NCBI GenBank assembly: GCA_003161495.1
Contig: PMOP01000090.1
Coordinates: forward strand, 1,798 to 13,916
Reading direction: 5' to 3'
DNA from: Acidobacteriota bacterium
Lineage (GTDB): Bacteria; Acidobacteriota; Terriglobia; Acidiferrales; UBA7541
Length of the DNA: 12,119 nt
Position 1 is the first letter of the stretch, and every line of letters starts with the position of its first letter. The notes beneath the pieces are model-generated. The model had not been told where the DNA came from and did no database searches. It worked only from the letters and a program-made list of their open reading frames with translations. Below, one piece after another: positions 1-7,699 of the stretch. The translations under genes were made by a program, and so were the position numbers.

Positions 1-2462
1 TCGTTTTCTTCGCGGTAGATTTCCGAGCCGCCGTCCTGCTCCTTGATCGTGCAGAGCTGCGCGAGCGAAACTCTCTCGCCCGAAGGCGACAGCAGCCGAA
101 TATCTTCCAATGCTTCCTTCGTCGTGCGGTATTGCGGGAGGTAACGCAACACCAGGTCGTAGCGCTGCTCGCCTTGCAACACCTGCGTCAGAGCCGATCC
201 TCCCACCGCCGTCTGAATGGCATCCTGAATATCCGCGACGTTAATTTGATAGCGCGCGGCTTCTTCGCGGTTCACCTCGAAATTTATGTTGGGCTGGCCG
301 AGGGCGCGAAAGACTCCGAGGTCCTCGATTCCCCGGACCTGCTGCATCGTGCCGACAATCTGGTCGGCTTTTTCCTCGAGAACTTTCAGATCGTCGCCAT
401 AGATCTTGGTGGCCAGCTCGCCCTTCACGCCGCTTACCGCTTCTTCCATGTTGTCTTCAATGGGCTGGGAAAAACCCCACGTTACGCCGGGAATCTTGTC
501 CAATTCGCGATTCATCGCCGCGATCAATCGGTCCTTATCTTGATGGAAAACGGGCCGCCACTCTTCTTTGGGTTTCAATCCCACGAAATATTCCGTGTTG
601 AAAAACCCGGTTGCATCCGTGCCGTCATCGGGCCGCCCTACCTGGCTTGTGCATTCGGGCACTTCCGGGAAGGAACAGAGCAGCGTGCGGGCCTCGCTTG
701 CGATGCGGATCGATTCACTCGGTCCCACGCTGGAGGCAAGCGTTCCGCGCACCCAGATCGCGCCTTCATCCAGGTGAGGCAGGAACTCCGAACCAACCAC
801 ACCGCTGTAGGCAAGAAAAATCGCCGCGCATAATCCTGCCGCGCCGATTCCGACAGTCAACACGCGATGTTCAATCGCATACCGAACGGCCTTGCGATAG
901 TGGTCGATCAAAAATGTCATCGCCGGATTGCGCCACTCTCTAACCCCGCTGCGAAAAAACAGCGTGGAAAGCACCGGTGCGATGAGCATCGAAAAAATCA
1001 GCGCACCGAGGAGTGCGAATGCCACCGTCCAGGCCATCGGTCGGAACAGCCGTCCCTCAACTCGTTGCAGCGTAAAAATGGGCAAATACGCGGTGATGAT
1101 GATGGCGATGGCGTAAAAAACCGGCCTTTGCACTTCGTGCGCCGCTTCGCGCACCACCTCCATCGGTTCTCTGGAGGAATTATTCTGATGGGTCATATGC
1201 CGGACGATGTTCTCAATCATGACCACTGCGCCGTCCACGACCATTCCAAAATCCAGCGCGCCGAGAGAAAGCAGATTCGCGGGAATGCCTTTCAGGTTCA
1301 GGCACGTTGCGGCGAACAAAAGCGCAAATGGAATGGTAAGAGCGACGATGATTGCAGCGCGCACATTGCCAACAAATAGAAAGAGAACGATTACGACCAG
1401 AAGGATGCCTTCCGTAAGATTGTGCAGGACGGTATGCGTCGTGAAATGCACCAAATCGCTGCGATCGATGAACGGGACGACTTTCACGCCCGGAGGCAAT
1501 ATGCGATCGTTCAACTCCTTCACCTTGGCATGAATTCCCGCAAGCGCATCATCGGCATTCGCGCCTTTGCGCAAAAGCACGATCCCCGAAACCACATCGC
1601 CGTTGTCGATGATTTTCCCATCCTCGCGATGGACCGCGCGCGCGAACTGGCCGAGGCGTATTTTCGGCCCCTGCGCCACGACGGCAATATCCTTTACACG
1701 CAGCGGATTCCCATTTTTTGCTGTGAGCACCGTGTTTTCGATATCGCGGACATTTTTGACCAGCCCAACTTCGCGAATATTAATTTGCTGCTGCCCGGAT
1801 TCGATGAAGCTCCCGCCGGCATTGATATTGTTGTTCGAGAGCTGTTGCTCCACTTGAGCAATGCTAAGCCCGTAGGAAATTAATTTCGTGGGATCGAGGC
1901 GAACCTGGTACTCGCGCGTCGGCCCGCCAAAGCTCGCCACATCTACTACATCGGGAACCGATTTGAAGTTTTTCTCCACCGTCCAATCCTCAATCGATTT
2001 CAAATCCATCACGTCATAGCGCGGGTTCGTGCTTTTCAGCGTAAAAAAGTAGATCTGCCCGACCGGGCTCCAATCCGTCCCCATCTGCGGAGAGACTCCA
2101 GCCGGCAAGGTGACTTGCGACATTCGCTCGAGAACCCTTTCCCGGTTCCAGGCGTTTTCTTCCTGATCGTCGAAAATCAGTTTCAGGTCCGATAGCCCGA
2201 ACAGTGAAAATGAGCGCAAGTGGGCCACGTGCGGAATTCCGTTCATTGCGATTTCGAGGGGAATCGTGACTTGCTGCTCGATTTGTTCCGCGGAGATGCC
2301 CGGCCACTGCGTGATGATTTCCACATAGTTGTCCGCCACGTCCGGATAGGCTTCGATGGGAAGCTGGTGAAACGAAATCGCGCCCCAGCCAAAAAGCAGC
2401 AAAGCCGCGGCCAGGACCATAAAACGGTTCTCAAGCGCGAAATCGACGAGTTTGCGAATCAT
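1..2462 (-). CDS. Heavy-metal efflux RND transporter, CusA/CzcA family (3' end outside window)
   Basis: Inner-membrane proton-driven pump of the heavy-metal RND family, which works with a periplasmic adaptor and an outer-membrane channel to export metal cations. I translated it by hand from the minus strand: 820 codons are visible and the frame stays open to the left edge, against about 1,030-1,060 residues for the family. The N-terminus (MIRKLVDFALENR) and first transmembrane helix are typical, followed by the porter-domain pattern QWPG...EQQVT. The membrane motif ALDFGMVVDGAVVMIEN holds D404, D410 and E417, which match the proton-relay residues D402, D408 and E415 of CzcA. The start ATG lies 1 bp after the adaptor stop, so translation is coupled. 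The sequence does not tell copper/silver from cobalt/zinc/cadmium export, so I give no symbol. No frameshift was seen. Confidence 0.93.
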   Translation of the reverse strand, partial: MIRKLVDFALENRFMVLAAALLLFGWGAISFHQLPIEAYPDVADNYVEIITQWPGISAEQIEQQVTIPLEIAMNGIPHVAHLRSFSLFGLSDLKLIFDDQEENAWNRERVLERMSQVTLPAGVSPQMGTDWSPVGQIYFFTLKSTNPRYDVMDLKSIEDWTVEKNFKSVPDVVDVASFGGPTREYQVRLDPTKLISYGLSIAQVEQQLSNNNINAGGSFIESGQQQINIREVGLVKNVRDIENTVLTAKNGNPLRVKDIAVVAQGPKIRLGQFARAVHREDGKIIDNGDVVSGIVLLRKGANADDALAGIHAKVKELNDRILPPGVKVVPFIDRSDLVHFTTHTVLHNLTEGILLVVIVLFLFVGNVRAAIIVALTIPFALLFAATCLNLKGIPANLLSLGALDFGMVVDGAVVMIENIVRHMTHQNNSSREPMEVVREAAHEVQRPVFYAIAIIITAYLPIFTLQRVEGRLFRPMAWTVAFALLGALIFSMLIAPVLSTLFFRSGVREWRNPAMTFLIDHYRKAVRYAIEHRVLTVGIGAAGLCAAIFLAYSGVVGSEFLPHLDEGAIWVRGTLASSVGPSESIRIASEARTLLCSFPEVPECTSQVGRPDDGTDATGFFNTEYFVGLKPKEEWRPVFHQDKDRLIAAMNRELDKIPGVTWGFSQPIEDNMEEAVSGVKGELATKIYGDDLKVLEEKADQIVGTMQQVRGIEDLGVFRALGQPNINFEVNREEAARYQINVADIQDAIQTAVGGSALTQVLQGEQRYDLVLRYLPQYRTTKEALEDIRLLSPSGERVSLAQLCTIKEQDGGSEIYREEN

Positions 2463-2463
2463 T

Positions 2464-3597
2464 TTACTGATCCACCGTGTTCTGGAAAGTGAGCGCGTTG
2501 CGAACCACTTGCGCTCCCGGCGAGATCCCGGAAACAACTTCCTGCAAATCTCCAGGCAGCGAAGCGCCGGCCACGACTTCCTTGCGCTGGAATTTTTTGT
2601 CCGGATTGATTGCAAAAACCCAGTCTGTGTCGTGGAGATGCAGGATCGCTGTCGCTGGAACGACTGTGTGCGTGACCTGCTTTTGCCCGCGGAATGTGGC
2701 CGTCACGAACATGCCCACACGCATGATCCCCGGATTGCGCACTTCCATGCGCACTTTGGCCGTCCGAAGATTCGGATCGAGGATCGCGCCAATGTTGTTG
2801 ATCGTTCCTTTAAAGGGCCGGTCAGGATAGGCGTTCAAGCGTATTTCAGCGGCGTCCCCTACGCGCACGCTGGCAAGTTGGTCTTCGTGAACGTCGCAGA
2901 CAACCCAGACCGTCGATAAGTCCGAAATCGTGAAAGGGTTTGGTCCGTATGCCTGCAATGACGCGCCGTCCGTAATTTGTTGATCCGTTATCACGCCGGA
3001 TATCGGGGCGTGAATTTCTACAACGCTGTTCGGTTTGTCGGGATCAGTGCCAAGGAGCCGGAGATGTTCCGCGGCGGTCTCCACATCGACCTTGGCTTTT
3101 TCTTCGGCATCGTGGGCAACTTGAAGGTCGTTCAAGGATATGGCGCCGTGAGTCTTAAGGTCGTTCGCGCGCTCGAATTGCGTGCGCGCAAGCTCCTCGT
3201 CGGCAACCGCCTTGTGGTAATCCGAATACGCCCCCGAAACGTCGGCGCTGCGAACACTCAACAGCAACTGGCCCTTCTGCACCGCATCGCCCAGACGCGC
3301 TCGTATCTCTATGACCCGCCCCGACGCGAGTGAGACTACCGGCACATTCCGGGAAATGTCAGGGGTCACAACCCCGGTCACAACCATCTCCGGCCTGGAT
3401 TCCCGAGCCACCGCCGTCACCAGCGGAATCTGCTCCGGATGATCGACCTGAACTACGCTTCCATCCTGCTCATGCTCCACTTGCGCAGCAGGAGGCGCCT
3501 CCGCTTTCGGATTGGCATTTCCCTGGCCGCAGCCCATTACAGCGCCCGATAGCGCGACAAGAGCTGCGAGCCAGTTCCAAAATGGGAATTTCCTCAT
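2464..3597 (-). CDS. RND periplasmic adaptor (membrane fusion) lipoprotein, CusB/CzcB family
   Basis: Adaptor that links the RND pump to an outer-membrane channel. I chose the ATG at 3597 (377 aa) over one 11 codons upstream because GGAGG stands 8 bases before it and the signal peptide then begins MRKFPF. A lipobox-like VMGC puts a lipidated Cys at residue 23, so it is probably anchored to a membrane by lipid. Domains in order: lipoyl half about 93-115 (GRVIEIRARLGDAVQKG), alpha-helical coiled-coil hairpin about 124-182, second lipoyl half about 194-212 (HAPISGVITD), beta-barrel about 217-300 (VWVVCDVHEDQLASVRVGD), and a membrane-proximal C-terminus. The length suits the family. No His-rich or Met-rich metal-binding tail is obvious, so the metal cannot be assigned. 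No TolC/CusC-type gene lies upstream in the window; it may lie beyond the left edge or elsewhere. Confidence 0.92.
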   Translation of the reverse strand: MRKFPFWNWLAALVALSGAVMGCGQGNANPKAEAPPAAQVEHEQDGSVVQVDHPEQIPLVTAVARESRPEMVVTGVVTPDISRNVPVVSLASGRVIEIRARLGDAVQKGQLLLSVRSADVSGAYSDYHKAVADEELARTQFERANDLKTHGAISLNDLQVAHDAEEKAKVDVETAAEHLRLLGTDPDKPNSVVEIHAPISGVITDQQITDGASLQAYGPNPFTISDLSTVWVVCDVHEDQLASVRVGDAAEIRLNAYPDRPFKGTINNIGAILDPNLRTAKVRMEVRNPGIMRVGMFVTATFRGQKQVTHTVVPATAILHLHDTDWVFAINPDKKFQRKEVVAGASLPGDLQEVVSGISPGAQVVRNALTFQNTVDQ

Positions 3598-3770
3598 TTC
3601 TGCCCCTCCATTCAGGCAGTTGCATGCCATGCTTTGATGAACTCAGCACATCGAAAAGGTTCAAGCCGCGATTTCGAACGCGCGACCTGTAAAAACCATT
3701 TGTGTGAGTAATGGAAATGACGCCCAACCCGGCAAACACCCCGAGCGAGTTGGCGAAATGGACTTACGCT
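3598..3770. other. Intergenic leader of the metal-efflux genes
   Basis: This 173-bp gap separates the small membrane protein from the adaptor gene on the same strand. On the minus strand it ends in the adaptor's strong ribosome binding site (GGAGG). A promoter here is plausible, since the gap is long for an operon, but I found no convincing -35/-10 pair and no clear metal-regulator operator. An ORF covering part of it in another minus frame shows no protein-like features. Confidence 0.4.
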
Positions 3771-4199
3771 TTAAAGTTTAAAGAAGGATGGGGGAGACCG
3801 GCCGCGAGAAGATCCAGCTAAATCGCTTGTATTGTGTGACTTAGACCTAACAGGAATTTCGGAGGCTATAAAATCGACTGCCGCGAAGGACCTCGAGATC
3901 ATTCCCAGCGCCAAATGCGAACCCGAACTTAACGTTGCAGCTCGCACCAAGGGAGCGCTGGCTGCGATCAGGCAGGCATTTCGCTTCCCCGAGGACGCAT
4001 CCACGGCCACAGTCTCAGGGTGCAGGTCGTCGGTAAGTGAAATGACCGGGAATAGAAGCGCCAGGATACAGACCATGGCAGCTGCTTCCATTCTCGTGCT
4101 GTGCGTCGGATTTCGCCGTGACGCGGCCCAGCGGTATCGCCACAGCCAGATTGCGGCCACGGTGACTGCCAACCAGACCAGATTAAGGATCGTCTCCAT
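3771..4199 (-). CDS. Small two-helix membrane protein upstream of metal efflux genes
   Basis: Unrecognised 142-aa protein. Two hydrophobic segments, about residues 4-20 (ILNLVWLAVTVAAIWLW) and 39-56 (AAAMVCILALLFPVISL), flank a short basic loop (RYRWAASRR), so both are probably membrane-spanning with the loop in the cytoplasm. A polar tail follows, opening with TDDLHPE. The acidic/His stretch just after the second helix could touch a cation, but that is inference. It is co-directional with the adaptor and pump and 173 bp upstream, which suggests a metal-stress role without proving one. The start is the first ATG (METILN) with a weak GGAA upstream. An alternative frame over the same bases (3968-4435, minus) lacks membrane segments and is less likely. 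The C-terminal half is low in complexity (Ser/Ala/Arg), so the true stop or frame is less certain than the N-terminus. Confidence 0.55.
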   Translation of the reverse strand: METILNLVWLAVTVAAIWLWRYRWAASRRNPTHSTRMEAAAMVCILALLFPVISLTDDLHPETVAVDASSGKRNACLIAASAPLVRAATLSSGSHLALGMISRSFAAVDFIASEIPVRSKSHNTSDLAGSSRGRSPPSFFKL

Positions 4200-4493
4200 T
4201 GATTCGTTCCGATGCGCTTCGCGGCAAGGCTGGTGCTACTGGCCCAGCCGACGAAGTAAATCCTCACACAACCGGCGTAGTTTACAACGGGTTGCAATCC
4301 ATCGGCAAACTTTCCCTTTTTGGCTCTCTCATGAATTGATCCGGCGCCGCTTAATCGGAAAATGCAGCGGTGGTAGTCCCGCGCCAGTTGGACCCTTTGC
4401 CTTTTCGTCTTGACATTCTTGCCAGTCCCGTCCATCTTTTAGGGCTTTCCGTTTGGTTTAACGCTTAGCATTGGGGCGGAGCGAGGGTGGAGA
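4200..4493. other. Divergent intergenic region
   Basis: A 294-bp gap between the minus-strand small membrane protein and the plus-strand phosphoesterase. It should hold promoters for both directions. A plus-strand TTGACA is present (listed separately). No RNA gene, repeat or riboswitch-like structure was recognised. Confidence 0.5.
4410..4438 (+). promoter_or_regulatory. Candidate sigma70-type promoter for the DHH phosphoesterase
   Basis: A consensus -35 box TTGACA (4410-4415) is followed after 17 bases by CATCTT (4433-4438), which matches the TATAAT consensus at three positions. It ends 55 bases before the ATG at 4494. The -35 is perfect and the -10 poor, so this is only a candidate. Confidence 0.35.
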
Positions 4494-5459
4494 ATGGCGG
4501 ACCCGGTCAAAGTTCGATTGTGCTTTCACGACCGATGCTTCGATGGAGCTGCGTCGTCGGCGGTCTTCTACCGCTTTTTTCGGGAGCGCATCCACCCGGG
4601 CGCCGAGTTTCATTTCTCGGGCATGACGCACCAGGCGCGGCACCCTTTTCCGGAATCCTTGTTTGACGGCGATGAAAACGCCATCGTCGATTTCAAATAT
4701 TCCAGCTCGCCGCGCGTCACCTGGTGGTTTGACCATCACCAGAGCGCGTTCCTCACTCCCGCCGACGCCGAAAATTTTCGCCAGGATCGCGGCGGCCACA
4801 AATTCTACAATCCCGATTACAAATCCTGCACCAAGCTGCTGGCCGATGTGACCAGCACGCAGTTCGGCTTCGACGCCAAGCCGCTCGCCGAGCTGATCCA
4901 CTGGGGCGACATCATCGACGGCGCCCAGTATCCAACGCCCGAATCCGCGGTTGCTATGGCGGAGCCCGCGACGCAACTGGCCCTCGTGATCGAAGCCGCG
5001 CCGGAAGAAGGACTTCCCGCCAAAATTATTCCAGACCTGTCCGTGCTTTCGCTCGCGGAAATGATAAAGTTGCCGATCGTTGCAAAGCATCTCGGCCCGC
5101 TGCTCGAAAAGCATCACCAATCAATCGAATTGCTGCGGCAGCGCATCGACGTTCGCGGCGGCGTAATTTATTTCGATATTACGGATCTCGATATGGACGG
5201 CTACAATAAATTTATTCCCTACATGCTGTATCCGGCCGCGCGCTACACGGTGAGCGTGCTCGCTTCGCCGGCGCGCGCGAAAATTTCCATCGGCTCAAAT
5301 CCCTGGAATCCCGATGCCGCGGAAGATAACCTGGCCAGCCTCGCGGAAAAATATGGGGGCGGGGGCCATCCGCGCGTCGCCGCGATCTCCCTGGACCCCA
5401 ACGACGTCCAGCGCGCCAAGCAAGTCGCCCAGGAAATTGCGGAAAAATTGCGGGATTAA
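4494..5459 (+). CDS. DHH/DHHA1 family phosphoesterase
   Basis: Metal-dependent phosphoesterase of the superfamily that includes RecJ, NrnA-type oligoribonucleases and c-di-AMP phosphodiesterases. The 321-aa protein has the expected motifs in order: HDRCFDGAAS (residues 12-21, motif I), a metal-ligand Asp at 66 (VDFKY), the signature DHH at 80-82 (WFDHHQSAF), HWGDIIDGA at 136-144 (motif IV), and the C-terminal DHHA1 substrate-binding motif GGGGHP at 288-293. The length is close to a minimal DHH-DHHA1 enzyme with no extra RNA- or DNA-binding domain, so a small-nucleotide substrate (nanoRNA, pAp or cyclic dinucleotide product) is more likely than long single-stranded DNA; that is inference. Motif I has Cys-Phe where many relatives have acidic residues, so it may be a divergent subfamily. 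The ATG follows a GAGG/GGAG-rich leader. Single gene, transcribed towards the tRNA. Confidence 0.88.
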   Translation: MADPVKVRLCFHDRCFDGAASSAVFYRFFRERIHPGAEFHFSGMTHQARHPFPESLFDGDENAIVDFKYSSSPRVTWWFDHHQSAFLTPADAENFRQDRGGHKFYNPDYKSCTKLLADVTSTQFGFDAKPLAELIHWGDIIDGAQYPTPESAVAMAEPATQLALVIEAAPEEGLPAKIIPDLSVLSLAEMIKLPIVAKHLGPLLEKHHQSIELLRQRIDVRGGVIYFDITDLDMDGYNKFIPYMLYPAARYTVSVLASPARAKISIGSNPWNPDAAEDNLASLAEKYGGGGHPRVAAISLDPNDVQRAKQVAQEIAEKLRD

Positions 5460-5534
5460 ACGCAAATCGCGTGAGTCGTATGCATCGCGGGCCGTCTGAA
5501 AAATTGTTCAGTCGTGGTAAGATAAAAAGTTCGT

Positions 5535-5609
<75 letters not shown>

Positions 5610-5674
5610 AATCATCAATAAAAATGCGGGGTTTAGACAGGTAGCTTTTTCCAAGCGGGGAAGCGGTGTGCCCG

Positions 5675-5694
5675 TGTCAACACCTTGTCAACAC
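5675..5694. repeat. Direct repeat TGTCAACAC, period 11 bp
   Basis: TGTCAACAC occurs at 5675-5683 and again at 5686-5694, one DNA helical turn apart and 66 bp past the tRNA end. Such spacing suits tandem protein binding, for example integrase arm sites or a regulator, but two copies of 9 bp are slim evidence. Confidence 0.6.
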
Positions 5695-5772
5695 TTTGAA
5701 AAAATCGGGAGTGGGCGGGCAGGGTAGGTACGAAGTCACTAGGACACGCCGGATCGCGCGCCAGAACGCCCG

Positions 5773-5988
5773 CTAGCCCGTTTGTCGCGCCGCCAGAGCG
5801 AGGGCGCAGAGCGAGGGCGCAGAGAAACTTCGCGGTGCTCGAACAAAACCGCGCGGCTCGAATGACTCGCGCGCAAAGATTGCTTTCCCAGAGAAGCAAT
5901 CCGTGCACATCGGTGTGCTATCTACCGCGCGCTTCGCTGGAACCTTCCGGCCGGTTCGCTCGAAGTGCGGGATGCAGAAATTTGTCAT
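5773..5988 (-). CDS. Doubtful small zinc-ribbon-like ORF
   Basis: Starting at the ATG at 5988 (MTNFCIPHFERTGRK) it encodes 71 aa. The first half holds a CxxH pair (C5, H8) and, about 26 residues later, a CxxC pair (CTDC), the layout of a small zinc ribbon, with the phrase VPAKRAVDSTPMCTDCFSGK between and after. The second half is Ala/Arg/Ser-rich, overlaps the 13-bp tandem repeat and looks less like protein, so the 3' part may be decayed. It lies downstream of the coiled-coil gene on the same strand, beyond strong hairpins. No clear ribosome binding site. It could be a cassette remnant or chance. Confidence 0.3.
   Translation of the reverse strand: MTNFCIPHFERTGRKVPAKRAVDSTPMCTDCFSGKAIFARESFEPRGFVRAPRSFSAPSLCALALAARQTG
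5794..5824. repeat. 13-bp tandem repeat, about 2.4 copies
   Basis: CAGAGCGAGGGCG is repeated exactly at 5794-5806 and 5807-5819, followed by the first five bases of a third copy. The period is not a multiple of three and the GC-rich unit looks like simple slippage. No function is assigned. Confidence 0.7.
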
Positions 5989-6007
5989 AGGCTTTGAATC
6001 GAAAGCA

Positions 6008-6044
6008 GGGCCGGGCAAGCCCGATGCAAGAACTTGCCCGGCCC
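6008..6044. terminator. Strong hairpin downstream of the coiled-coil gene
   Basis: GGGCCGGGCAAG (6008-6019) is a perfect 12-bp inverted repeat of CTTGCCCGGCCC (6033-6044) around a 13-base loop. It lies 41-77 bases past the coiled-coil gene stop on the minus strand. There is no T-tract on either strand, so it may be a transcript-stabilising or rho-assisted element rather than an intrinsic terminator. Confidence 0.5.
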
Positions 6045-6046
6045 GA

Positions 6047-6072
6047 TGGCGTCCGAGTTCCGGCGGACGCCA
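6047..6072. terminator. Second hairpin directly after the coiled-coil gene
   Basis: TGGCGTCCG (6047-6055) and CGGACGCCA (6064-6072) form a perfect 9-bp stem with an 8-base loop, starting 12 bases after the minus-strand stop codon and 2 bp from the larger hairpin. The location suits 3'-end formation, but no U-tract follows. Confidence 0.5.
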
Positions 6073-6084
6073 AACTCGTTTGCG

Positions 6085-6655
6085 TTACGCGATGTCGGGA
6101 ACGCCAGTCAAGCCGGTTTCCGGGTCTATCATTTCCTTTCCAGCAAGTGCGTTTCTCAATTGCGATTCGGCCTCGGACAATTTCCGCAATTCTTTTTTTG
6201 CCGCGTTCAAATTTGCGATGGCGACGTTCAGCGCATCCAAGGCTTTAGTTTCCTCGCCCTGCGACTCGGTCAGCGCCGCCGCCGCGAGCGCAACGCGCCG
6301 ATCAGAGGCTTTGATCTCCGCATCGCTTGCAAATCGGTTTAGACTCTTCCTATCGGCCCGCGTGCCTTTCGCATTCGCCGTGCATTGTCCGCGATGCTGA
6401 ATGCAACGATTCATTTCGGATTCCGCTTTGCCAAACACGATTTCAAGCTCCGCACAAACCGCTTGTTGCTTCCGGCCCGCTTCGCGCACGGTCTTGTGTT
6501 TTTCGGTCAGTTTCTCGTTCCGCGCTTCTAGCACTTGAGCGAAGAAAAAAGTGTGGCGTTGATTGAGCGCGCCTTGTTCGTCGATAAGTTCGCTACGAAG
6601 CTCGCGCAATTCCGCAGTGAGAGCGGAAGGCTTCACGGCGAAAATGTGGTGCGCC
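6085..6655 (-). pseudogene. Coiled-coil protein, main body (gene split by the RIT element)
   Basis: Unrecognised, highly charged protein, mostly helical. From about VKPSALTAEL onward it is rich in Glu, Lys, Arg, Ala and Gln with heptad-like spacing (LRELRSELIDEQ, IANLNAAKKELRKLSEAESQL), so long coiled coils are likely. The final 16 residues (MIDPETGLTGVPDIA) are less helical. The frame stays open leftwards of 6655 into the mobile element, but that part is antisense to ritA and not original. The true start is the ATG at 10851 on the far side of the element: removing about 6656-10840 joins MSPV to AHHIFAVKPS in frame, giving 193 aa. The gene would be the fourth in the minus-strand cassette. It is probably inactive now. 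Coiled-coil proteins are common among phage structural and scaffold proteins, but nothing specific supports that role. Confidence 0.75.
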
Positions 6656-6738
6656 GGACTATGTGAATTCAGTTGGGAGCTTGACCATGTACGCCAATGA
6701 CGGCGGCATTCCATCATTGCCGTGATTAACATAGTCCG
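6655..6738. repeat. Left end of RIT element (double inverted motif)
   Basis: CGGACTATGT (6655-6664) and ACATAGTCCG (6729-6738) are exact inverted copies of 10 bp, 64 bp apart. The outer copy marks the boundary with the interrupted gene. The inner copy lies 43 bp before the ritA start. They are probably recombinase binding sites; that is inference from symmetry and position. Confidence 0.75.
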
Positions 6739-6744
6739 CAGAGA

Positions 6745-6777
6745 CTTCTCCGGGCGGCAACCAGCCGCAAGGAGAAG
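6745..6777 (+). promoter_or_regulatory. RNA hairpin masking the ritA ribosome binding site
   Basis: CTTCTCC (6745-6751) pairs with GGAGAAG (6771-6777), and inside it CGGC (6755-6758) pairs with GCCG (6764-6767) around loop AACCA, leaving a 3x3 internal loop. The ritA Shine-Dalgarno AAGGAG (6769-6774) lies in the right arm, so any transcript that includes the left arm would hide it. This could limit recombinase synthesis from read-through transcripts. Confidence 0.5.
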
Positions 6778-6781
6778 CGCC

Positions 6782-7699
6782 ATGCACGAGCCTGCAGTCG
6801 CAAGCTGTTCTGTTTCGGAGTTCTGTTCAGAATACGACAATTATCTTGGTCGTCTTCGCGGATTGTCAGCTTCAACGCGGAAGCTGCATCGGCACGTGGT
6901 TCGTAGGTTCCTCACCCATCAGTTTCCAGACGAGCGTATCGACTGGAGCCAACTTCGTTTCAACCACGTTGCGGATTTTTTGAGGGCGGAGTTCGCACGG
7001 TTAACGAGCCGCGATACCCAGAGAGCCTGGTTGATGATTCTGCGCAGCGTTCTGCGGTATCTGGCCGGGGCCGGTCGAATTCCACAAGGCTGGGACTGTG
7101 CCCTGCCAAAAATCACGAGTTACAACCAGGCCCGCTTGCCGAAGAACCTCTCCAAGGATCAAGTTCGTGCACTGTTTTCCGCTTGCCGAGGAAAGAAGCG
7201 ACGCCATGCTCGCTACCGAGCCTTGCTGCTTTTGTTCTTGCGGCTCGGGCTTCGAGTACAGGAAGTCGCGAACCTGACCCCAGGCGAAATCGATTGGAAG
7301 AACGGTTTTCTCCGGGTGCGATGTAGCAAAACCTATAACGATCGCGTCTTGCCGTTCCCTCAGGACGTGGGCGACGCACTTGTCGCTCACCTGCGTAATT
7401 GCCGCGAGCATCCCACCAGAGTTTTTGAGCCATTGCGGCCTCCGTGCACGGCGCAACGCTGCTACGTTCACGTGCTCAACTCTATCCGCTACCTTTTCCG
7501 GCTCGCAGGGATCACTGACCGGGGGTCGCATTCACTCCGACACACCGCTGCCACTGAAATGGTGAATTCAGGCGCATCCTTCAAGGATGTGGCCGACGTG
7601 CTCGGGCATAAGTCCATCGCGACCACGCTCATTTACGCAAAGCTGGACATGAAGTCACTCAGGGAAGTTGCGCTGCCTTGGCCCGGAGGTGCGCGATGA
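6782..7699 (+). CDS. ritA: Tyrosine recombinase, first of RIT trio
   Basis: Site-specific DNA recombinase of 305 aa, first gene of the trio. I chose the ATG at 6782 because AAGGAG stands 7 bases upstream; an ATG-like start at 6722 would lie within the element end. The N-terminal SAM-like core-binding domain spans about residues 11-100 (YLGRLRGLSASTRKLHRHVVRRFL cut short here as the recognisable opening is LSASTRKLHRHVV). The catalytic domain spans about 120-300 and keeps every active-site residue: R158 (LGLRVQEV), K183, H250 and R253 (HSLRH), H276 (LGHKS) and nucleophile Y285, nine residues after the His as in XerC/D. The stop overlaps the ritB start as ATGA. By analogy with the family it acts with the other two on the element ends. 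Confidence 0.92.
   Translation: MHEPAVASCSVSEFCSEYDNYLGRLRGLSASTRKLHRHVVRRFLTHQFPDERIDWSQLRFNHVADFLRAEFARLTSRDTQRAWLMILRSVLRYLAGAGRIPQGWDCALPKITSYNQARLPKNLSKDQVRALFSACRGKKRRHARYRALLLLFLRLGLRVQEVANLTPGEIDWKNGFLRVRCSKTYNDRVLPFPQDVGDALVAHLRNCREHPTRVFEPLRPPCTAQRCYVHVLNSIRYLFRLAGITDRGSHSLRHTAATEMVNSGASFKDVADVLGHKSIATTLIYAKLDMKSLREVALPWPGGAR

Larger units (their letters stand above)
5610..6007. other. Junction stretch between tRNA-Lys and the accessory cassette
   Basis: About 400 bp with no securely coding gene. It holds a pair of 11-bp-spaced direct repeats (5675-5694), a 13-bp tandem repeat (5794-5819) and one doubtful small ORF on the minus strand (5773-5988, listed separately). The ORF at 5633-5908 minus lacks recognisable features. 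No integrase gene and no second copy of the tRNA 3' end were found in the window. Confidence 0.5.

Noticed and set aside
132..1883. Several plus-strand ORFs of up to 233 codons
   Set aside because: They are antisense to the RND pump gene, which has a continuous, recognisable protein on the minus strand.
3832..4435. A plus-strand ORF of 193 codons and an alternative minus-frame ORF
   Set aside because: Both overlap the small membrane protein, lack membrane segments or motifs, and read as low-complexity Arg/Ser-rich sequence.
4458..5120. A 220-codon minus-strand ORF
   Set aside because: Antisense shadow of the DHH phosphoesterase.
5794..5824. Tandem repeat considered as a CRISPR array
   Set aside because: Units are 13 bp with no spacers and only two full copies.
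5633..5908. 91-codon minus-strand ORF next to the tRNA, considered as an integrase remnant
   Set aside because: No tyrosine or serine recombinase motif is visible, and it runs through the 13-bp tandem repeat.
6656..6840. N-terminal extension of the coiled-coil ORF to 6840
   Set aside because: This part runs through the RIT left end and is antisense to ritA; it is a by-product of the insertion.
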